Source of the DNA: Nostoc sp. 106C
GTDB lineage: Bacteria; Cyanobacteriota; Cyanobacteriia; Cyanobacteriales; Nostocaceae
NCBI RefSeq assembly: GCF_002154725.1
Contig: NZ_MTAW01000036.1
Coordinates: forward strand, 1-64,000
Length of the DNA stretch: 64,000 nt
Direction of reading: 5' to 3'
In this document: positions 1 through 10,221 of the stretch, one piece after another
Numbering within the stretch: the first letter of the stretch is position 1
How the letters are laid out: each line of letters opens with the position of its first letter
The notes under the pieces: generated by a model
Databases searched by the model: none
Seen by the model: the letters and a program-made list of their open reading frames with translations, nothing else
What the model was told of the DNA's origin: nothing
Translations under genes and position numbers: made by a program

Positions 1-2
1 TC

Positions 3-86
3 CGTGCTTGGATGGCTCCTCAAGATCAGCCCCACGAACAATTTGTATTCCCTGAGGAGGTATTACCTCGTGGTAACGCTCTCTAA
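3..86 (+). CDS. psbD: Photosystem II D2 protein, C-terminal end only
   Basis: Only the last 27 codons are in the window, in frame 3, ending at TAA 84-86. They read [14 protein letters not shown] and then a tail ending LPRGNAL, the conserved C-terminus of D2, the reaction-centre core subunit of photosystem II in the thylakoid membrane. The gene overlaps psbC, whose GTG start at 70 lies inside this tail. The psbD/psbC overlap is the usual cyanobacterial and chloroplast arrangement. The upstream part lies outside the window. Confidence 0.93.
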   Translation, partial: RAWMAPQDQPHEQFVFPEEVLPRGNAL

Positions 87-1458
87 TAGACCAGCGGTCC
101 TGGGCGGTGGACGCGACATAGAATCAACAGGTTTTGCCTGGTGGTCTGGTAACGCTCGTTTGATCAACCTATCTGGCAAACTGCTTGGTGCTCACGTTGC
201 CCATTCTGGTTTGATTGTATTCTGGGCTGGAGCAATGACTTTATTTGAAGTCGCTCACTTCATCCCTGAAAAGCCTATGTATGAACAAGGCTTAATCCTG
301 CTACCTCACCTCGCTACTTTGGGCTGGGGTGTTGGCGCTGGTGGCGAAGTCATCGACACTTTCCCCTACTTTGTTGTCGGTGTACTTCACCTAATTTCTT
401 CAGCTGTGCTGGGTTTTGGCGGTATTTATCACGCCGTCCGCGGTCCAGAAACCCTAGAAGAGTATTCTTCCTTCTTTGGTTACGACTGGAAAGACAAGAA
501 CAAGATGACCAACATTATCGGATTCCACCTGATAATCTTGGGTGTTGGTGCCCTCTTGTTGGTGCTGAAGGCGATGTTCTTCGGTGGTGTATATGACACC
601 TGGGCACCTGGTGGTGGTGATGTTCGTGTTATTACCAATCCGACACTGAACCCAGCAGTTATTTTTGGTTATCTAATCAAGTCTCCTTTTGGTGGCGAAG
701 GTTGGATTGTTAGCGTTGATAACCTAGAAGATGTCATTGGTGGTCATATCTGGGTTGCCTTCATCTGTATTGCTGGTGGTATTTTCCACATCCTCACCAA
801 GCCTTTCGGTTGGGCACGTCGTGCATTCATTTGGTCAGGTGAAGCTTACCTCTCCTACAGCTTGGGTGCACTGTCCCTGATGGGCTTCATTGCTTCCTGT
901 ATGGTTTGGTACAACAACACTGTTTACCCCAGTGAATTCTACGGTCCTACTGGTCCTGAAGCTTCACAAGCTCAAGCTCTGACCTTCTTGATCCGTGACC
1001 AACGCTTAGGTGCTAACGTCGGTTCTGCACAAGGACCTACAGGTCTAGGTAAATACCTGATGCGCTCTCCCACAGGTGAAATCATCTTCGGTGGAGAAAC
1101 CATGCGCTTCTGGGATTTCCGTGGCCCTTGGTTGGAGCCGCTACGTGGTCCTAACGGTCTTGACCTAGAAAAAATTAAGAACGATATTCAGCCTTGGCAA
1201 GCTCGTCGTGCTGCTGAATACATGACTCACGCTCCTCTGGGTTCTCTGAACTCTGTAGGTGGTGTGGCTACTGAAATCAACTCCTTCAACTATGTATCTC
1301 CTCGTGCGTGGTTGGCAACTTCTCACTTCGTTTTAGGTTTCTTCTTCCTCATTGGTCACTTGTGGCACGCTGGTCGCGCTAGAGCAGCAGCAGGTGGCTT
1401 TGAGAAAGGTATTGACCGTGAGAATGAGCCAGTTATGTCCATGACCGAACTCGACTAG
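70..1458 (+). CDS. psbC: Photosystem II CP43 chlorophyll-binding protein
   Basis: CP43 is the inner light-harvesting antenna of photosystem II and supplies ligands to the Mn4CaO5 cluster. The open frame runs upstream to position 4, but the start is taken as GTG 70, giving MVTLSN and then [13 protein letters not shown], as in Nostoc-type PsbC. This gives 462 residues, the usual length. The GGETMRFWD segment carries the conserved Glu and Arg that contact the Mn cluster, and the six-helix pattern with its conserved His residues is intact. The gene overlaps the psbD end by 17 bases, so the two are co-transcribed. A hairpin plus T-run follows the stop by 40 bases. Nothing suggests a far-red paralogue cluster, because no other psb genes follow. 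Confidence 0.96.
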   Translation: MVTLSNRPAVLGGGRDIESTGFAWWSGNARLINLSGKLLGAHVAHSGLIVFWAGAMTLFEVAHFIPEKPMYEQGLILLPHLATLGWGVGAGGEVIDTFPYFVVGVLHLISSAVLGFGGIYHAVRGPETLEEYSSFFGYDWKDKNKMTNIIGFHLIILGVGALLLVLKAMFFGGVYDTWAPGGGDVRVITNPTLNPAVIFGYLIKSPFGGEGWIVSVDNLEDVIGGHIWVAFICIAGGIFHILTKPFGWARRAFIWSGEAYLSYSLGALSLMGFIASCMVWYNNTVYPSEFYGPTGPEASQAQALTFLIRDQRLGANVGSAQGPTGLGKYLMRSPTGEIIFGGETMRFWDFRGPWLEPLRGPNGLDLEKIKNDIQPWQARRAAEYMTHAPLGSLNSVGGVATEINSFNYVSPRAWLATSHFVLGFFFLIGHLWHAGRARAAAGGFEKGIDRENEPVMSMTELD

Positions 1459-1498
1459 TTCAGAAATTTTCTTTCATCACTGACAATTAAATGTTTCT

Positions 1499-1527
1499 AG
1501 CTCTTGTGTAAAATCAAGAGCTTTTTT
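1499..1527 (+). terminator. Rho-independent terminator of psbDC
   Basis: AGCTCTTG (1499-1506) and CAAGAGCT (1515-1522) form a perfect 8-bp stem with an 8-nt loop, followed directly by TTTTT. The position, 40 bases after the psbC stop, fits an intrinsic terminator for the psbD-psbC transcript. Confidence 0.8.
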
Positions 1528-1660
1528 ATTAATTGTTAATAGTTAGTACTGTTGCTATGTGACAAAATCAGATTTATTAGAGACAGATGTAGAAAATTTT
1601 TTTAATTTTTATTGCTAGCTGGGTATAGAAACGCTGCAATTAAATAAAGGAGTATTAAAT

Positions 1661-1846
1661 ATGAGTGACTCAATTTTTTCCGATTCTTTAGGATGGACCA
1701 CAGAAGCCAAGGAAAAATTAAAAAATATTCCCTTTTTTGTCCGTACTCAAGCAAAAGCAAGAATTGAGCAGCTAGCTCGTCAGGCAAAGCAGAATATTGT
1801 GACAGCAGAGTTGGTTGAACAAGCACGCCTAGAGTTTGGGCAGTAA
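1661..1846 (+). CDS. Small PCP_red-domain protein
   Basis: This is a 61-residue protein. The pattern W-x-A-x2-K-L-x2-I-P-x-F-V-R followed by A-R-x2-I-E-x-L-A and an [12 protein letters not shown] end matches the PCP_red domain (light-independent protochlorophyllide reductase C-terminal-like domain), which cyanobacteria also encode as a stand-alone protein. The function of the free form is not established. An AGGAG ribosome-binding site sits 8 bases before the ATG. It follows psbC on the same strand but after a terminator, so it probably has its own promoter. Confidence 0.75.
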   Translation: MSDSIFSDSLGWTTEAKEKLKNIPFFVRTQAKARIEQLARQAKQNIVTAELVEQARLEFGQ

Positions 1847-2027
1847 ACTACTTAAAATGTTCTGTTAGATATTGAAAGAAAATTACTAAGAATTGTTCAG
1901 ATTGCATAATGCTTTACAACATCAGTTAGTTAATGTAAGGAAGTGGCTCAGGGAAGGGGGAAAGGTTCAATAGTGAGTAAAGATGCGCGCTTAATAATGT
2001 TCACCTAACTTGATGATGACGACTGGT

Positions 2028-2381
2028 TTATAGAGCTTCCTGCTTAAACTTTGAATTTTGAATTTTGAATTCTCCCGCAGAATGTTGACCCCATTCTAAA
2101 GTAATCTCTAGATTGGCTGTGGAAGTACCTTTAACTAGTACAGGCGTGAGTTTACCTGATTCCATAGCGATTTCTATACCAAATTTCACACTAGCCTTAT
2201 CTGGTTTAACTTTTTGGATTACTTCTGCAATTTCCTTGGTAAGGGATTCAATAGCCACGGTTACTTCATTAAAAGGTCGGGTTGGGACACTTAATTTGCG
2301 TTCCCCAATTAGCGTAGCTTCGACTCTCACACTTGTACCATCAGACAGTTCTACTGAAATAACTTTATTTTGTGCTTCCAT
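2028..2381 (-). CDS. Trypsin-co-occurring domain (Trypco1/CU044_2847-type) protein
   Basis: A 117-residue protein. The N-terminal half reads as beta strands (VISVELSDGTSVRVEA), followed by a helix containing IESLTKEIAEVIQKVKP and then KFGIEIAMESGKLTPVLVKG. This is the layout of the Trypco1 family, small proteins described as partners of trypsin-like proteases and other effectors in bacterial conflict systems (family knowledge; the assignment is by eye). No trypsin-like gene is adjacent here. The last residues, FKIQNSKFKQEAL, are encoded by a TTTGAATTTTGAATTTTGAAT repeat that is typical of spacers, so the natural end of the domain is probably near EWGQHS. Biological role unknown. Confidence 0.6.
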   Translation of the reverse strand: MEAQNKVISVELSDGTSVRVEATLIGERKLSVPTRPFNEVTVAIESLTKEIAEVIQKVKPDKASVKFGIEIAMESGKLTPVLVKGTSTANLEITLEWGQHSAGEFKIQNSKFKQEAL

Positions 2382-2644
2382 GTGGGTTTGACAGGATTAC
2401 TCTGCATTTATATCATTCAACCACGTGTAATAAATACAACCACCCATACAAAATAAATTTTGGCTCCTAGGGATGAAGACTTTTCAACCAAAATCACATC
2501 AGTTACTACTCTATGAGTGTCTACAAGCGTTGTGACTAAACCCACTGACACAAAATCTAAAATCCAAACTTGGATAAGTTATGCCAATTCTTGCCATACT
2601 AAGCTACAAAGGATTCTGCCCTGCACTTCTTCCCGTGGCTGATA

Positions 2645-3481
2645 TTAACTTTCTCCCACATTCATCGCTGCTAAAACAGCCTTCTGTCTGACATCTTGGT
2701 AGACTGTCTCCAAATACTTCATTGCCACCTCTGATGATGTGATATTTAGTACACTCTCCTCTTCCTTACCCAAGGGAATCAATCCTAATACATCTAATAC
2801 TGTCTCGCTAGCACTAGGCGCAATCACTACTAAAGAAGAATCGAGTGGCTCATTGTACTGCCAGAATGAGTTCAGTTTAATTGTGTATTGATTGTTAGTA
2901 ATTGGCTGTTTAACATCAGATGTTTTCGTACGAGAAACTTCAATCTTAGCGCTACGTAAATTGCGCAAATCGCTAATAATTTGCTCCTTAGTGCGTCCGC
3001 GTAATTTAAATAGTACAAACGGATCTTCGCTGAAGCGATCGCCTAACTGATAATACACTGCACCTACGTGTTTACAAGGATTTGCTTTATCAGGACAAGA
3101 GCATTTGCTGCGGATATCTGATAGGGTAAACGGAAATAAAGAAAGTCCATTTGCTGTGAAGACTTCTTCGATATTTTGTGGCATTTCTCCTGCTAATAGC
3201 TTGGCAGCAAAAATCGCCTTTTTGGACATTGTTTCAATTACATAACCCCATTCTTCATCGCTAAATGGTTCAAGAGAAAGAGAAACTTTATAAGGTTCAA
3301 CTTCGCTACCTTGTACTCTAGCTAATACTTTGGCTCCTTTAAACTCAATGCTCAAGACATTTCCCTGACGAGCATAGTTTCTCGCACGTTCTAAACGCTT
3401 TTTAAAACGATAGGAATCTAATAGATCTAGCCACCTTTGTGACCACCATTCACGGCTTGCTTGCAAAGTATAATTAGTCAT
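2645..3481 (-). CDS. SWIM zinc-finger protein
   Basis: A 278-residue protein from the ATG at 3481. The frame opens further upstream to 3565, but that extension (MVHNNLGLF...) looks non-coding, whereas MTNYTLQASREWW is a plausible N-terminus. A CSCPDKANPCKH motif (CxCx6CxH) is a SWIM zinc finger, expected to bind nucleic acid or protein. It lies directly downstream of a SNF2-type helicase on the same strand. SWIM/SNF2 pairs are a recurrent bacterial arrangement, so the two products probably act together on DNA. The C-terminal part has no recognisable domain. Confidence 0.82.
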   Translation of the reverse strand: MTNYTLQASREWWSQRWLDLLDSYRFKKRLERARNYARQGNVLSIEFKGAKVLARVQGSEVEPYKVSLSLEPFSDEEWGYVIETMSKKAIFAAKLLAGEMPQNIEEVFTANGLSLFPFTLSDIRSKCSCPDKANPCKHVGAVYYQLGDRFSEDPFVLFKLRGRTKEQIISDLRNLRSAKIEVSRTKTSDVKQPITNNQYTIKLNSFWQYNEPLDSSLVVIAPSASETVLDVLGLIPLGKEEESVLNITSSEVAMKYLETVYQDVRQKAVLAAMNVGES

Positions 3482-3558
3482 AATCAATTCAAAATTTAAC
3501 GATAATTCGAGGATTACAGCTAGAGAATTTGTTATTATAAATAATCCTAAATTATTAT

Positions 3559-3614
3559 GAACCATAGATGCTCACAGATAGTTATCGGTGTGTATCCATG
3601 TTTATCTGTGGTTC
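3559..3614. repeat. Diverged copy of the AACCACAGATAAACACAG inverted repeat
   Basis: The ends GAACCATAGAT and ATCTGTGGTTC are inverted with one mismatch. The right half (TATCGGTGTGTATCCATG then TTTATCTGTGGTTC) is a diverged copy of the right arm of the perfect palindrome at 32052-32115. It lies between the SNF2 and SWIM genes. Probably a small dispersed element; its function is unknown. Confidence 0.65.
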
Positions 3615-3656
3615 ATTATCTAAAATAATTGTAGAAGGCTTAGTTAGCAAAATTGT

Positions 3657-6600
3657 TTATCCTTCATCCTCTTCAATGACAGAACTGCGGTCAAGTAAAA
3701 GTAGATTGCGGAGTTGGTCTGTATCTAGTTCAGTTAACCACTCTTCCCCTGCACCTACAACTTGTTCTGCTAGTTGTTTTTTACTTTCAATCATGTCATG
3801 AATTTTTTCTTCTAAAGTTCCCGTACAGACAAATTTATGTACTTGAACATTTCGGGTTTGACCAATGCGAAATACTCTGTCTGTGGCTTGATTTTCGACT
3901 GCGGGGTTCCACCATCTATCAAAGTGAAAAACGTGATTTGCTCTGGTTAAATTTAACCCTACGCCACCAGCTTTTAAGGAAAGAATCATAATTGGTGGCC
4001 CTTGGGGGTCGTGTTGGAAACGGTCGATCATTTCCTCACGTTGTTTTTTACTAGTGCTACCATACAAAAAGAAAATTTCTCGTCCAAGCTGTTTTTCTAA
4101 ATGGGGTTTAAGTAACTTACCCCATTCCGCAAATTGGGTGAAAATTAAAGCGCGATCGCCTTCTGCTAAAGCCTCTTCTAGCATTTCATCTAAGCGCTGA
4201 AGTTTAGCTGAATGATATTTTTCTAATGAGCTTTCTTTTAAGTATTGAGCTGGGTGATTGCAAACTTGCTTGAGCTTGACTAGTAAAGCTAAAATCATCC
4301 CTCGGCGTTGCAGTCCGGTAGCTGTGTCAATCTCTGCTAAAGAATCTTCCACCACTTTTTGATAAAGTGTGGCTTGTTCAAGACTAAGCCCACAAAATAC
4401 CGTCATTTCTTGCTTCTCTGGCAAGTCTTGAATGATATCACGATCTGTTTTGAGTCGCCGCAGAATAAATGGTTGGACTAATGAGCGTAATTGATTTAAT
4501 GAAGCAGAATCACCATACTTTTCAATTGGCATGGCAAATCGTCTTTGAAAAAACTGTTTATTACCCAAATAACCGGGATTGAGAAAATCTAAAATAGACC
4601 AAAGTTCTTGCAATCTATTTTCTACTGGAGTGCCAGTCAACGCGATACGAAATGTTGCTTCTAATTGTCTAATTGCTTGTGATTGCTTGGCATCAGCATT
4701 CTTGATATTCTGAGCTTCATCTAAAACTATTGTTTGCCAAGAAACACTCTGCAATGATTTGAGATCTCTGTGAATCAGCGAGTAACTAGTCACGACTAAA
4801 TCATATTTTTTCACTGCTTCTGTAAATGCCTTACCTTTGGGGCGTTTATCACCGTGATATTGTAAAATCTTGAGTGTGGGAGAAAATTTCTTAACTTCCC
4901 GTTCCCAGTTCCCCAATACAGAAGTTGGGCATACTAGTAAAGTTGGGTTCTCTAATACGTCTTGTTCTTTCAGGTGTAAAAGAAAAGCGATGAACTGGAT
5001 GGTTTTTCCTAAACCCATGTCGTCGGCGAGACAAGCACCCAAGCCCCAACGTTCTAAGAAGGCTAGCCAAGCGGCACCTCGCTGTTGATAAGGTCGCAAC
5101 TGTCCTTGAAAATTAGCTGGTGTGGGTAAAGGTGCGATCGCCTGATTATTTGTCAGTGCCTCAATTAACTCTTGTAATGCCCCAGAAGCCTCAAAACTGA
5201 CCACAGGTAATTTTTCAATTGCTTGGGTATCCCCTGTACTTAGGCGTAAAGCATCTTCTAGAGAAAGCGCCATTTTTTCTTTACGGGAAGCAAAAAATGC
5301 TTGTGCTGTCTTAATATCTTGGGGTCGTAACTCTACCCACTCACCGTTAATTTCTACTAGTGGGCTATTTAATGCTACCAGCCTGTCAAATTGAGCTTTA
5401 GAAATTGTTTGTCCACCAATTGCCAATTTCCACTGAAAATTGAGCAAACTCTGCAATCCCAAGCGTCCCTGCTTTTGATTTGGTGTTTCGGCAGTAATTT
5501 TTAAACCCAAACGGTTCGCCCATCCCTCGCGGTTCGCCAAACTAGGTGGTAAAACCACTCCTAAACCACTATCTTCCAACCTCCAAGCCACAGACTTAAT
5601 AAATTCGTATGCCTGCATGGGGTTAAGACTATAAGATTCGGGATATTCACTTTCTAAACTGGGTGCGATCGCTGGATACAATCGAGAAGCTAACCCTAAG
5701 CCGCGCAGAAAAGTTTCTTGAGGTTCTTCGATTGTGCGATTTTGATAGATTAATTGTTCAACTGGGTGCTGCCAAATAGTTCTCGCATCAACCAAAAACT
5801 CTGGAGAGTCCGCAGCTTGGAGATAATATGCCAACTTCCATTCTGTTTCCCCAGACTCCGGAGAACGCAATTCAAAACAGGTACGAAATAGAGCTTTATG
5901 AGTTAATTGATATTGCAGGGGCATAGTCCAAGCTGTCAGTGCCGCTTCTAATCTTTCGACTCCAACAGGATCTGCACTAACTGTTTGAGATTCACTAGTT
6001 AAAGCTTGCAACCACTGCCGCACTGCCGCTGGTAAGGATGCCATTACCCTAGTTTCAATTGGGGGTTGAGAACCTACCATTTCACGGACTTGAGCATCTA
6101 TCGTAGTGTTGAGAAATCCTAAAAGTAATTCCTGAGGTTGTAGTGGTAAATCTATATATAGTTGGGATTGGGTTACTTCATCACTCCTTAGTTCGCTCTG
6201 AAAAGTGCGGCAAGCTAATGGCATCAACTGAGAAAATTTTTCCAACCTTGTCCCATCTACAGCACTATCTAAAAGTACTTGCCAGCTAGCATCTATCGAA
6301 CTATCTGATTGTCGCTGGATTGTTGGTAAAAACTTAGACCGTGAAATTAAATCTAAACTCCACCGAGCAACCTGCGACCAAAAGCGTAAATCTCCTCCTA
6401 AAAAGGCTTCTTCGCCGCTAATAGTACTTAAGGGAAGAGAATAAAGAAATTTCATCGCTGCGGTAGGGTTCAGACAAAAACCCTCAACTCGCCAAGGGTG
6501 CAGGTATGGTGCTGAGTCTGTTTCTATTGATGGTAGTAATTGCGTTTCGACAACGGCAGAATGTACCGGAAAAATTGATACTGCGCCCTGTTGATTGTTG

Positions 6601-6908
6601 TCTAAGATGTGAGTTGGTAAAGCAATTATTTGAGATTGTGTTGGCATTACTTCAGCCACACTTGCACTTTGACGTTTCCGTCCCACACTCACAGCTAATT
6701 GGGGCTGCTGAATAAAGTTGGCAATTTTTAAATTCCGCGAACGTAACCACTCACTTAACTCCTGTGGTGGCATTGCCAATGGATGTGATGGGATATCAAA
6801 AGCAGCACTAGAATCAGTATTAATCTGGGAAGAACGCCAAGTTTCTCCCCAAATAAATAAACAACTATTTTGCTTTCTATTCAACCAAATACCGTGTAAA
6901 ATTGCCAT
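3657..6908 (-). CDS. SNF2-family DEAD/DEAH helicase
   Basis: A 1083-residue protein from ATG 6908 (MAILHGIWL); the frame extends to a TTG at 6926. The first half is the poorly conserved region found in bacterial SNF2-associated helicases. The ATPase core starts near residue 610 with a QLRPYQQRGAAWL Q-motif, then LADDMGLGKT (Walker A), DEAQ (motif II) and LTGTPVENR (motif III). The C-terminal helicase lobe includes GGVGLNLTRANHV, FHFDRWWNPAVE and ATDRVFRIGQ (motifs V and VI). It should be an ATP-driven DNA translocase acting in chromatin, repair or transcription recycling. It precedes the SWIM gene on the same strand, 175 bases apart, and they may form one transcript. Confidence 0.92.
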   Translation of the reverse strand: MAILHGIWLNRKQNSCLFIWGETWRSSQINTDSSAAFDIPSHPLAMPPQELSEWLRSRNLKIANFIQQPQLAVSVGRKRQSASVAEVMPTQSQIIALPTHILDNNQQGAVSIFPVHSAVVETQLLPSIETDSAPYLHPWRVEGFCLNPTAAMKFLYSLPLSTISGEEAFLGGDLRFWSQVARWSLDLISRSKFLPTIQRQSDSSIDASWQVLLDSAVDGTRLEKFSQLMPLACRTFQSELRSDEVTQSQLYIDLPLQPQELLLGFLNTTIDAQVREMVGSQPPIETRVMASLPAAVRQWLQALTSESQTVSADPVGVERLEAALTAWTMPLQYQLTHKALFRTCFELRSPESGETEWKLAYYLQAADSPEFLVDARTIWQHPVEQLIYQNRTIEEPQETFLRGLGLASRLYPAIAPSLESEYPESYSLNPMQAYEFIKSVAWRLEDSGLGVVLPPSLANREGWANRLGLKITAETPNQKQGRLGLQSLLNFQWKLAIGGQTISKAQFDRLVALNSPLVEINGEWVELRPQDIKTAQAFFASRKEKMALSLEDALRLSTGDTQAIEKLPVVSFEASGALQELIEALTNNQAIAPLPTPANFQGQLRPYQQRGAAWLAFLERWGLGACLADDMGLGKTIQFIAFLLHLKEQDVLENPTLLVCPTSVLGNWEREVKKFSPTLKILQYHGDKRPKGKAFTEAVKKYDLVVTSYSLIHRDLKSLQSVSWQTIVLDEAQNIKNADAKQSQAIRQLEATFRIALTGTPVENRLQELWSILDFLNPGYLGNKQFFQRRFAMPIEKYGDSASLNQLRSLVQPFILRRLKTDRDIIQDLPEKQEMTVFCGLSLEQATLYQKVVEDSLAEIDTATGLQRRGMILALLVKLKQVCNHPAQYLKESSLEKYHSAKLQRLDEMLEEALAEGDRALIFTQFAEWGKLLKPHLEKQLGREIFFLYGSTSKKQREEMIDRFQHDPQGPPIMILSLKAGGVGLNLTRANHVFHFDRWWNPAVENQATDRVFRIGQTRNVQVHKFVCTGTLEEKIHDMIESKKQLAEQVVGAGEEWLTELDTDQLRNLLLLDRSSVIEEDEG

Positions 6909-7131
6909 TTTCCAACTACCAATCAACTACGTTATCTGTATTGCTGCTATCAAGTATTAATTTTTCAATATTTGGCGCTCATAATTACTTGAATTCATAT
7001 TTATCTGGTTTTAATTAGCTAAGATCAATATAATAAATGCTAATTAATGTAAGCTGGGCAATTTCCATCAAAAGTTAGCTTTCAAAATTAAAGTCAGAAT
7101 TTGATAGTCAATAATTAAAGATTAGTAATTA

Positions 7132-7677
7132 ATGCAATTTCCCCTTAATAAATTTACAAAAAATGGCATAAAAGTAGAACTAGATTATATGCATCCTCAA
7201 GAGCAGGAGGTAGTCAGAACATTACTAAATCTAGTAATTTTTGAAGGTAAAACCTATCCTCAAAAGCAACCCCTTTCTCCAACAGAATTTGCGGCTTACT
7301 GGTTGAGTCAGGATGCCTTTGTTGTCAGGGCTGTTGAGCAGAGCAATACACACAAACCCAAAGATATATTAGGGGCATTTTATTTGAAACCAAACTTCCC
7401 CGGTCGGTGTAGCCATATTTGCAACGCTGGTTTTATTGTACAACCACAGTTGCGAGGTCAGGGCATAGGGCAGTTTATGGGAGAGTCGATGCTGTTGATA
7501 GCAGCTAGTCTAGGGTACGAGGCGGTGATGTTCAATTTGGTCTTTGCAACTAATATACCGTCAATTACACTGTGGCAGAAATTGGGATTTGAGATTATTG
7601 GGCGTATTCCGCAGGCAGCTAAATTAGCCGATGGGCAAGTGATAGAGGCAGTTATGATGTATCGTGCTTTATGTTGA
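7132..7677 (+). CDS. GNAT-family N-acetyltransferase
   Basis: A 181-residue protein starting at ATG 7132. The segment FIVQPQLRGQGIGQFMGESM is the acetyl-CoA-binding motif A (Q/RxxGxG/A) of GNAT enzymes, followed by the usual NIPSITLWQKLGFEIIGRIP motif B. The acceptor substrate cannot be told from sequence. It lies 102 bases upstream of pnp on the same strand. Confidence 0.85.
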   Translation: MQFPLNKFTKNGIKVELDYMHPQEQEVVRTLLNLVIFEGKTYPQKQPLSPTEFAAYWLSQDAFVVRAVEQSNTHKPKDILGAFYLKPNFPGRCSHICNAGFIVQPQLRGQGIGQFMGESMLLIAASLGYEAVMFNLVFATNIPSITLWQKLGFEIIGRIPQAAKLADGQVIEAVMMYRALC

Positions 7678-7779
7678 CAAAGTTGTTTATCTTTGTATGT
7701 AGCCCAAGCCAGCCATAGTGCATAAATGTTAGGATTGCCACAGAGAGAGAATAGCGTGCATAGAAGGAAAAAAAACTGA

Positions 7780-9936
7780 ATGACAGAAGTTGATAAGTCA
7801 ATATCCTTTGACGGACGGGATATTCGACTGAAAGTAGGCCTACTAGCTCCCCAAGCTGGTGGGTCGGTTTTGATACAATCAGGGGATACAGCTGTTTTGG
7901 TGACGGCTACGCGATCGCAAGCCAGAGAAGGCATTGATTTTCTTCCCCTCACAGTAGATTACGAAGAAAGACTGTATGCTGCGGGTAGGATTCCCGGCGG
8001 GATCATGCGGCGTGAAGGTCGTCCACCAGAAAAAACAATTCTTACCAGCCGTCTGATCGATCGTCCCCTACGTCCGCTGTTCCCTTCATGGTTGCGGGAT
8101 GACTTGCAAATTGTTGCCTTGACATTGTCAATGGATGAGCAAGTACCACCCGATGTGTTAGCAGTTACTGGTGCTTCTATTGCTACCCTTATTGCCCAAA
8201 TTCCGTTTCACGGGCCAATGGCAGCAGTAAGAGTTGGCTTAGTAGGAGATGATTTTGTCATTAATCCTACCTATGCAGAAATTGAAGCTGGAGACTTGGA
8301 TCTGGTAGTTGCAGGTTCACCAGACGGCGTAATCATGGTAGAGGCGGGAGCCAATCAGTTGCCAGAGCGAGATATTATCGAGGCGATTGATTTTGGCTAC
8401 GAAGCAGTGCGAGATTTAATCAAGGCACAACAAGATTTAGTTGCAGAACTAGGTCTAGAAATTGTGCAAGCAACGCCCCCAGAAGTAGACCAAACTTTAG
8501 ACAAGTTCATCAGCGATCGCGCCAGTGATGAAATTAAGAAAATTCTGGCGCAATTTGAATTGACTAAGCCAGAGCGCGATGCTGCTTTGGATGTTGTCAA
8601 AGAAAATATTGCCAACGCGATCGCGGAACTTTCCGAAGAAGACCCAGTTCGCGTTGCTACAGCCGCCAATAGCAAGGCCCTTGGTAACACCTTCAAGGAA
8701 ATTACCAAACACTTCATGCGCCGTCAAATCATCGAAGATAACGTTCGTGTTGATGGTCGCAAACTCGATGAAGTGCGTCCTGTTTCTTGTTTAGTTGATG
8801 TCTTACCTAAGCGTGTCCACGGTAGTGGCTTGTTTAATCGGGGACTAACCCAGGTATTATCCGCCTGTACCCTTGGTACACCCGGTGATGCCCAAAATCT
8901 CAACGATGACCTGCAAACAGACCAATCCAAACGCTACTTACACCATTACAACTTCCCCCCCTTCTCAGTTGGCGAAACTAAGCCGATGCGCGCCCCAGGA
9001 AGGCGTGAAATCGGTCACGGAGCATTAGCAGAGCGAGCGCTGTTACCTGTGCTACCACCAAAAGAACAATTCCCTTACGTGATTCGCGTCGTATCGGAAG
9101 TACTTTCTTCCAACGGTTCCACCTCGATGGGTTCGGTCTGTGGTTCTACCCTAGCTTTAATGGATGCTGGCGTGCCAATTCTCAAGCCTGTCAGCGGTGC
9201 AGCAATGGGTCTAATTAAAGAAGGCGACGAAGTCCGCGTTCTCACTGATATTCAGGGTATCGAAGACTTTTTAGGCGACATGGACTTTAAAGTTGCTGGG
9301 ACAGATACGGGGATTACCGCCTTACAAATGGACATGAAAATCTCCGGTCTTTCTTTGGACATTATTGCCCAAGCCGTCCACCAAGCTAAATCAGCTCGCT
9401 TGCACATTTTGGACAAAATGCTCCAAACCATTGAGCAACCGCGTACAGAAACCTCACCCTATGCGCCGCGTCTGTTGACCATTAAGATTGATCCAGACAT
9501 GATTGGTCTGGTAATTGGGCCAGGAGGCAAGACAATTAAAGGCATCACCGAAGAAACTGGTGCAAAAATTGACATCGAAGATGATGGCACCGTTACGATT
9601 TCTGCTGTGGATGAAAGCAAGGCGAAGAAAGCCCGTAACATCATCCAAGGCATGACTCGTAAGTTGCACGAAGGTGATGTGTATGTGGGACGCGTGACTC
9701 GAATTATACCTATAGGCGCATTTGTGGAATTTTTGCCTGGTAAAGAAGGCATGATCCACATTTCCCAACTAGCTGACTACCGCGTTGGCAAAGTAGAGGA
9801 TGAAGTAGCTGTTGGTGATGAAGTGATTGTCAAAGTGCGCGAGATTGACAACAAAGGTCGGATTAATCTGACACGTTTAGGTATCCATCCTGACCAGGCA
9901 GCTGCGGCGCGGGAAGCAGCAGCAGTGAATCGATAA
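7780..9936 (+). CDS. pnp: Polyribonucleotide nucleotidyltransferase
   Basis: PNPase degrades RNA 3' to 5' using phosphate and can add tails. The 718-residue protein has the full layout: first RNase PH domain (about 10-140), helical linker, catalytic second RNase PH domain (about 315-540, with [12 protein letters not shown] and the conserved STSMGSVCG region), a KH domain with [10 protein letters not shown] (about 560-615), and an S1 domain from [17 protein letters not shown] (about 625-700). The length is normal for the family. No rpsO lies upstream, unlike in enterobacteria. The gene is followed by two hairpins and a long repeat-rich gap. Confidence 0.97.
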   Translation: MTEVDKSISFDGRDIRLKVGLLAPQAGGSVLIQSGDTAVLVTATRSQAREGIDFLPLTVDYEERLYAAGRIPGGIMRREGRPPEKTILTSRLIDRPLRPLFPSWLRDDLQIVALTLSMDEQVPPDVLAVTGASIATLIAQIPFHGPMAAVRVGLVGDDFVINPTYAEIEAGDLDLVVAGSPDGVIMVEAGANQLPERDIIEAIDFGYEAVRDLIKAQQDLVAELGLEIVQATPPEVDQTLDKFISDRASDEIKKILAQFELTKPERDAALDVVKENIANAIAELSEEDPVRVATAANSKALGNTFKEITKHFMRRQIIEDNVRVDGRKLDEVRPVSCLVDVLPKRVHGSGLFNRGLTQVLSACTLGTPGDAQNLNDDLQTDQSKRYLHHYNFPPFSVGETKPMRAPGRREIGHGALAERALLPVLPPKEQFPYVIRVVSEVLSSNGSTSMGSVCGSTLALMDAGVPILKPVSGAAMGLIKEGDEVRVLTDIQGIEDFLGDMDFKVAGTDTGITALQMDMKISGLSLDIIAQAVHQAKSARLHILDKMLQTIEQPRTETSPYAPRLLTIKIDPDMIGLVIGPGGKTIKGITEETGAKIDIEDDGTVTISAVDESKAKKARNIIQGMTRKLHEGDVYVGRVTRIIPIGAFVEFLPGKEGMIHISQLADYRVGKVEDEVAVGDEVIVKVREIDNKGRINLTRLGIHPDQAAAAREAAAVNR

Positions 9937-9945
9937 ATCGATTTA

Positions 9946-9995
9946 GGATTTTAGATTGAATCTAAAATCCGCGATGCCTTAGGGCAAGGCATCGC
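9946..9995 (+). terminator. Two adjacent hairpins after pnp
   Basis: GGATTTTAGATT (9946-9957) pairs with AATCTAAAATCC (9959-9970). GCGATGCCTT (9971-9980) pairs perfectly with AAGGCATCGC (9986-9995) around an AGGGC loop. No T-run follows. They may stabilise the 3' end of the pnp mRNA or act as a weak terminator; repeat origin is equally possible. Confidence 0.45.
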
Positions 9996-10030
9996 TGTAT
10001 GCTTCTCTGATTCAGTTGTCAAAATTATTC

Positions 10031-10221
10031 AAGCCGCACGACTGAAGTCGCGGCTAAAGAAACAAAGTCTACCTTCTCAAGCTTGATGCTATTAAATTTA
10101 GATCTAGGCGCAAGACTGAAGTTACGACTATAAAAACTAAGCCTGCCAGCGCAGGCTCGATGCTATTAATTACATGTTAATCGCAGCCGAACGACTGAGG
10201 TCACGGCTACAAGAACAAAGC
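10031..10221. repeat. Three diverged direct copies of a 74-79-base unit
   Basis: The core GACTGAAGTCGCGGCTA (10040) recurs as GACTGAAGTTACGACTA (10114) and GACTGAGGTCACGGCTA (10193), each followed by AARAACWAAGYC. A GATGCTATTAA spacer recurs between the first two intervals with an offset of 74. The first core can fold (GCCG...CGACT/AGTCG...CGGC). This looks like a cyanobacterial intergenic repeat rather than coding sequence. Confidence 0.6.

Noticed and set aside
70-1458. psbC as a far-red light (FaRLiP) paralogue
   Set aside because: It follows psbD in the usual overlap and no other FaRLiP genes (psbA, psbB, psbH paralogues, rfp regulators) are in view.
1602-1826. Minus-strand frame opposite the PCP_red gene
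   Set aside because: Antisense shadow of a conserved gene.
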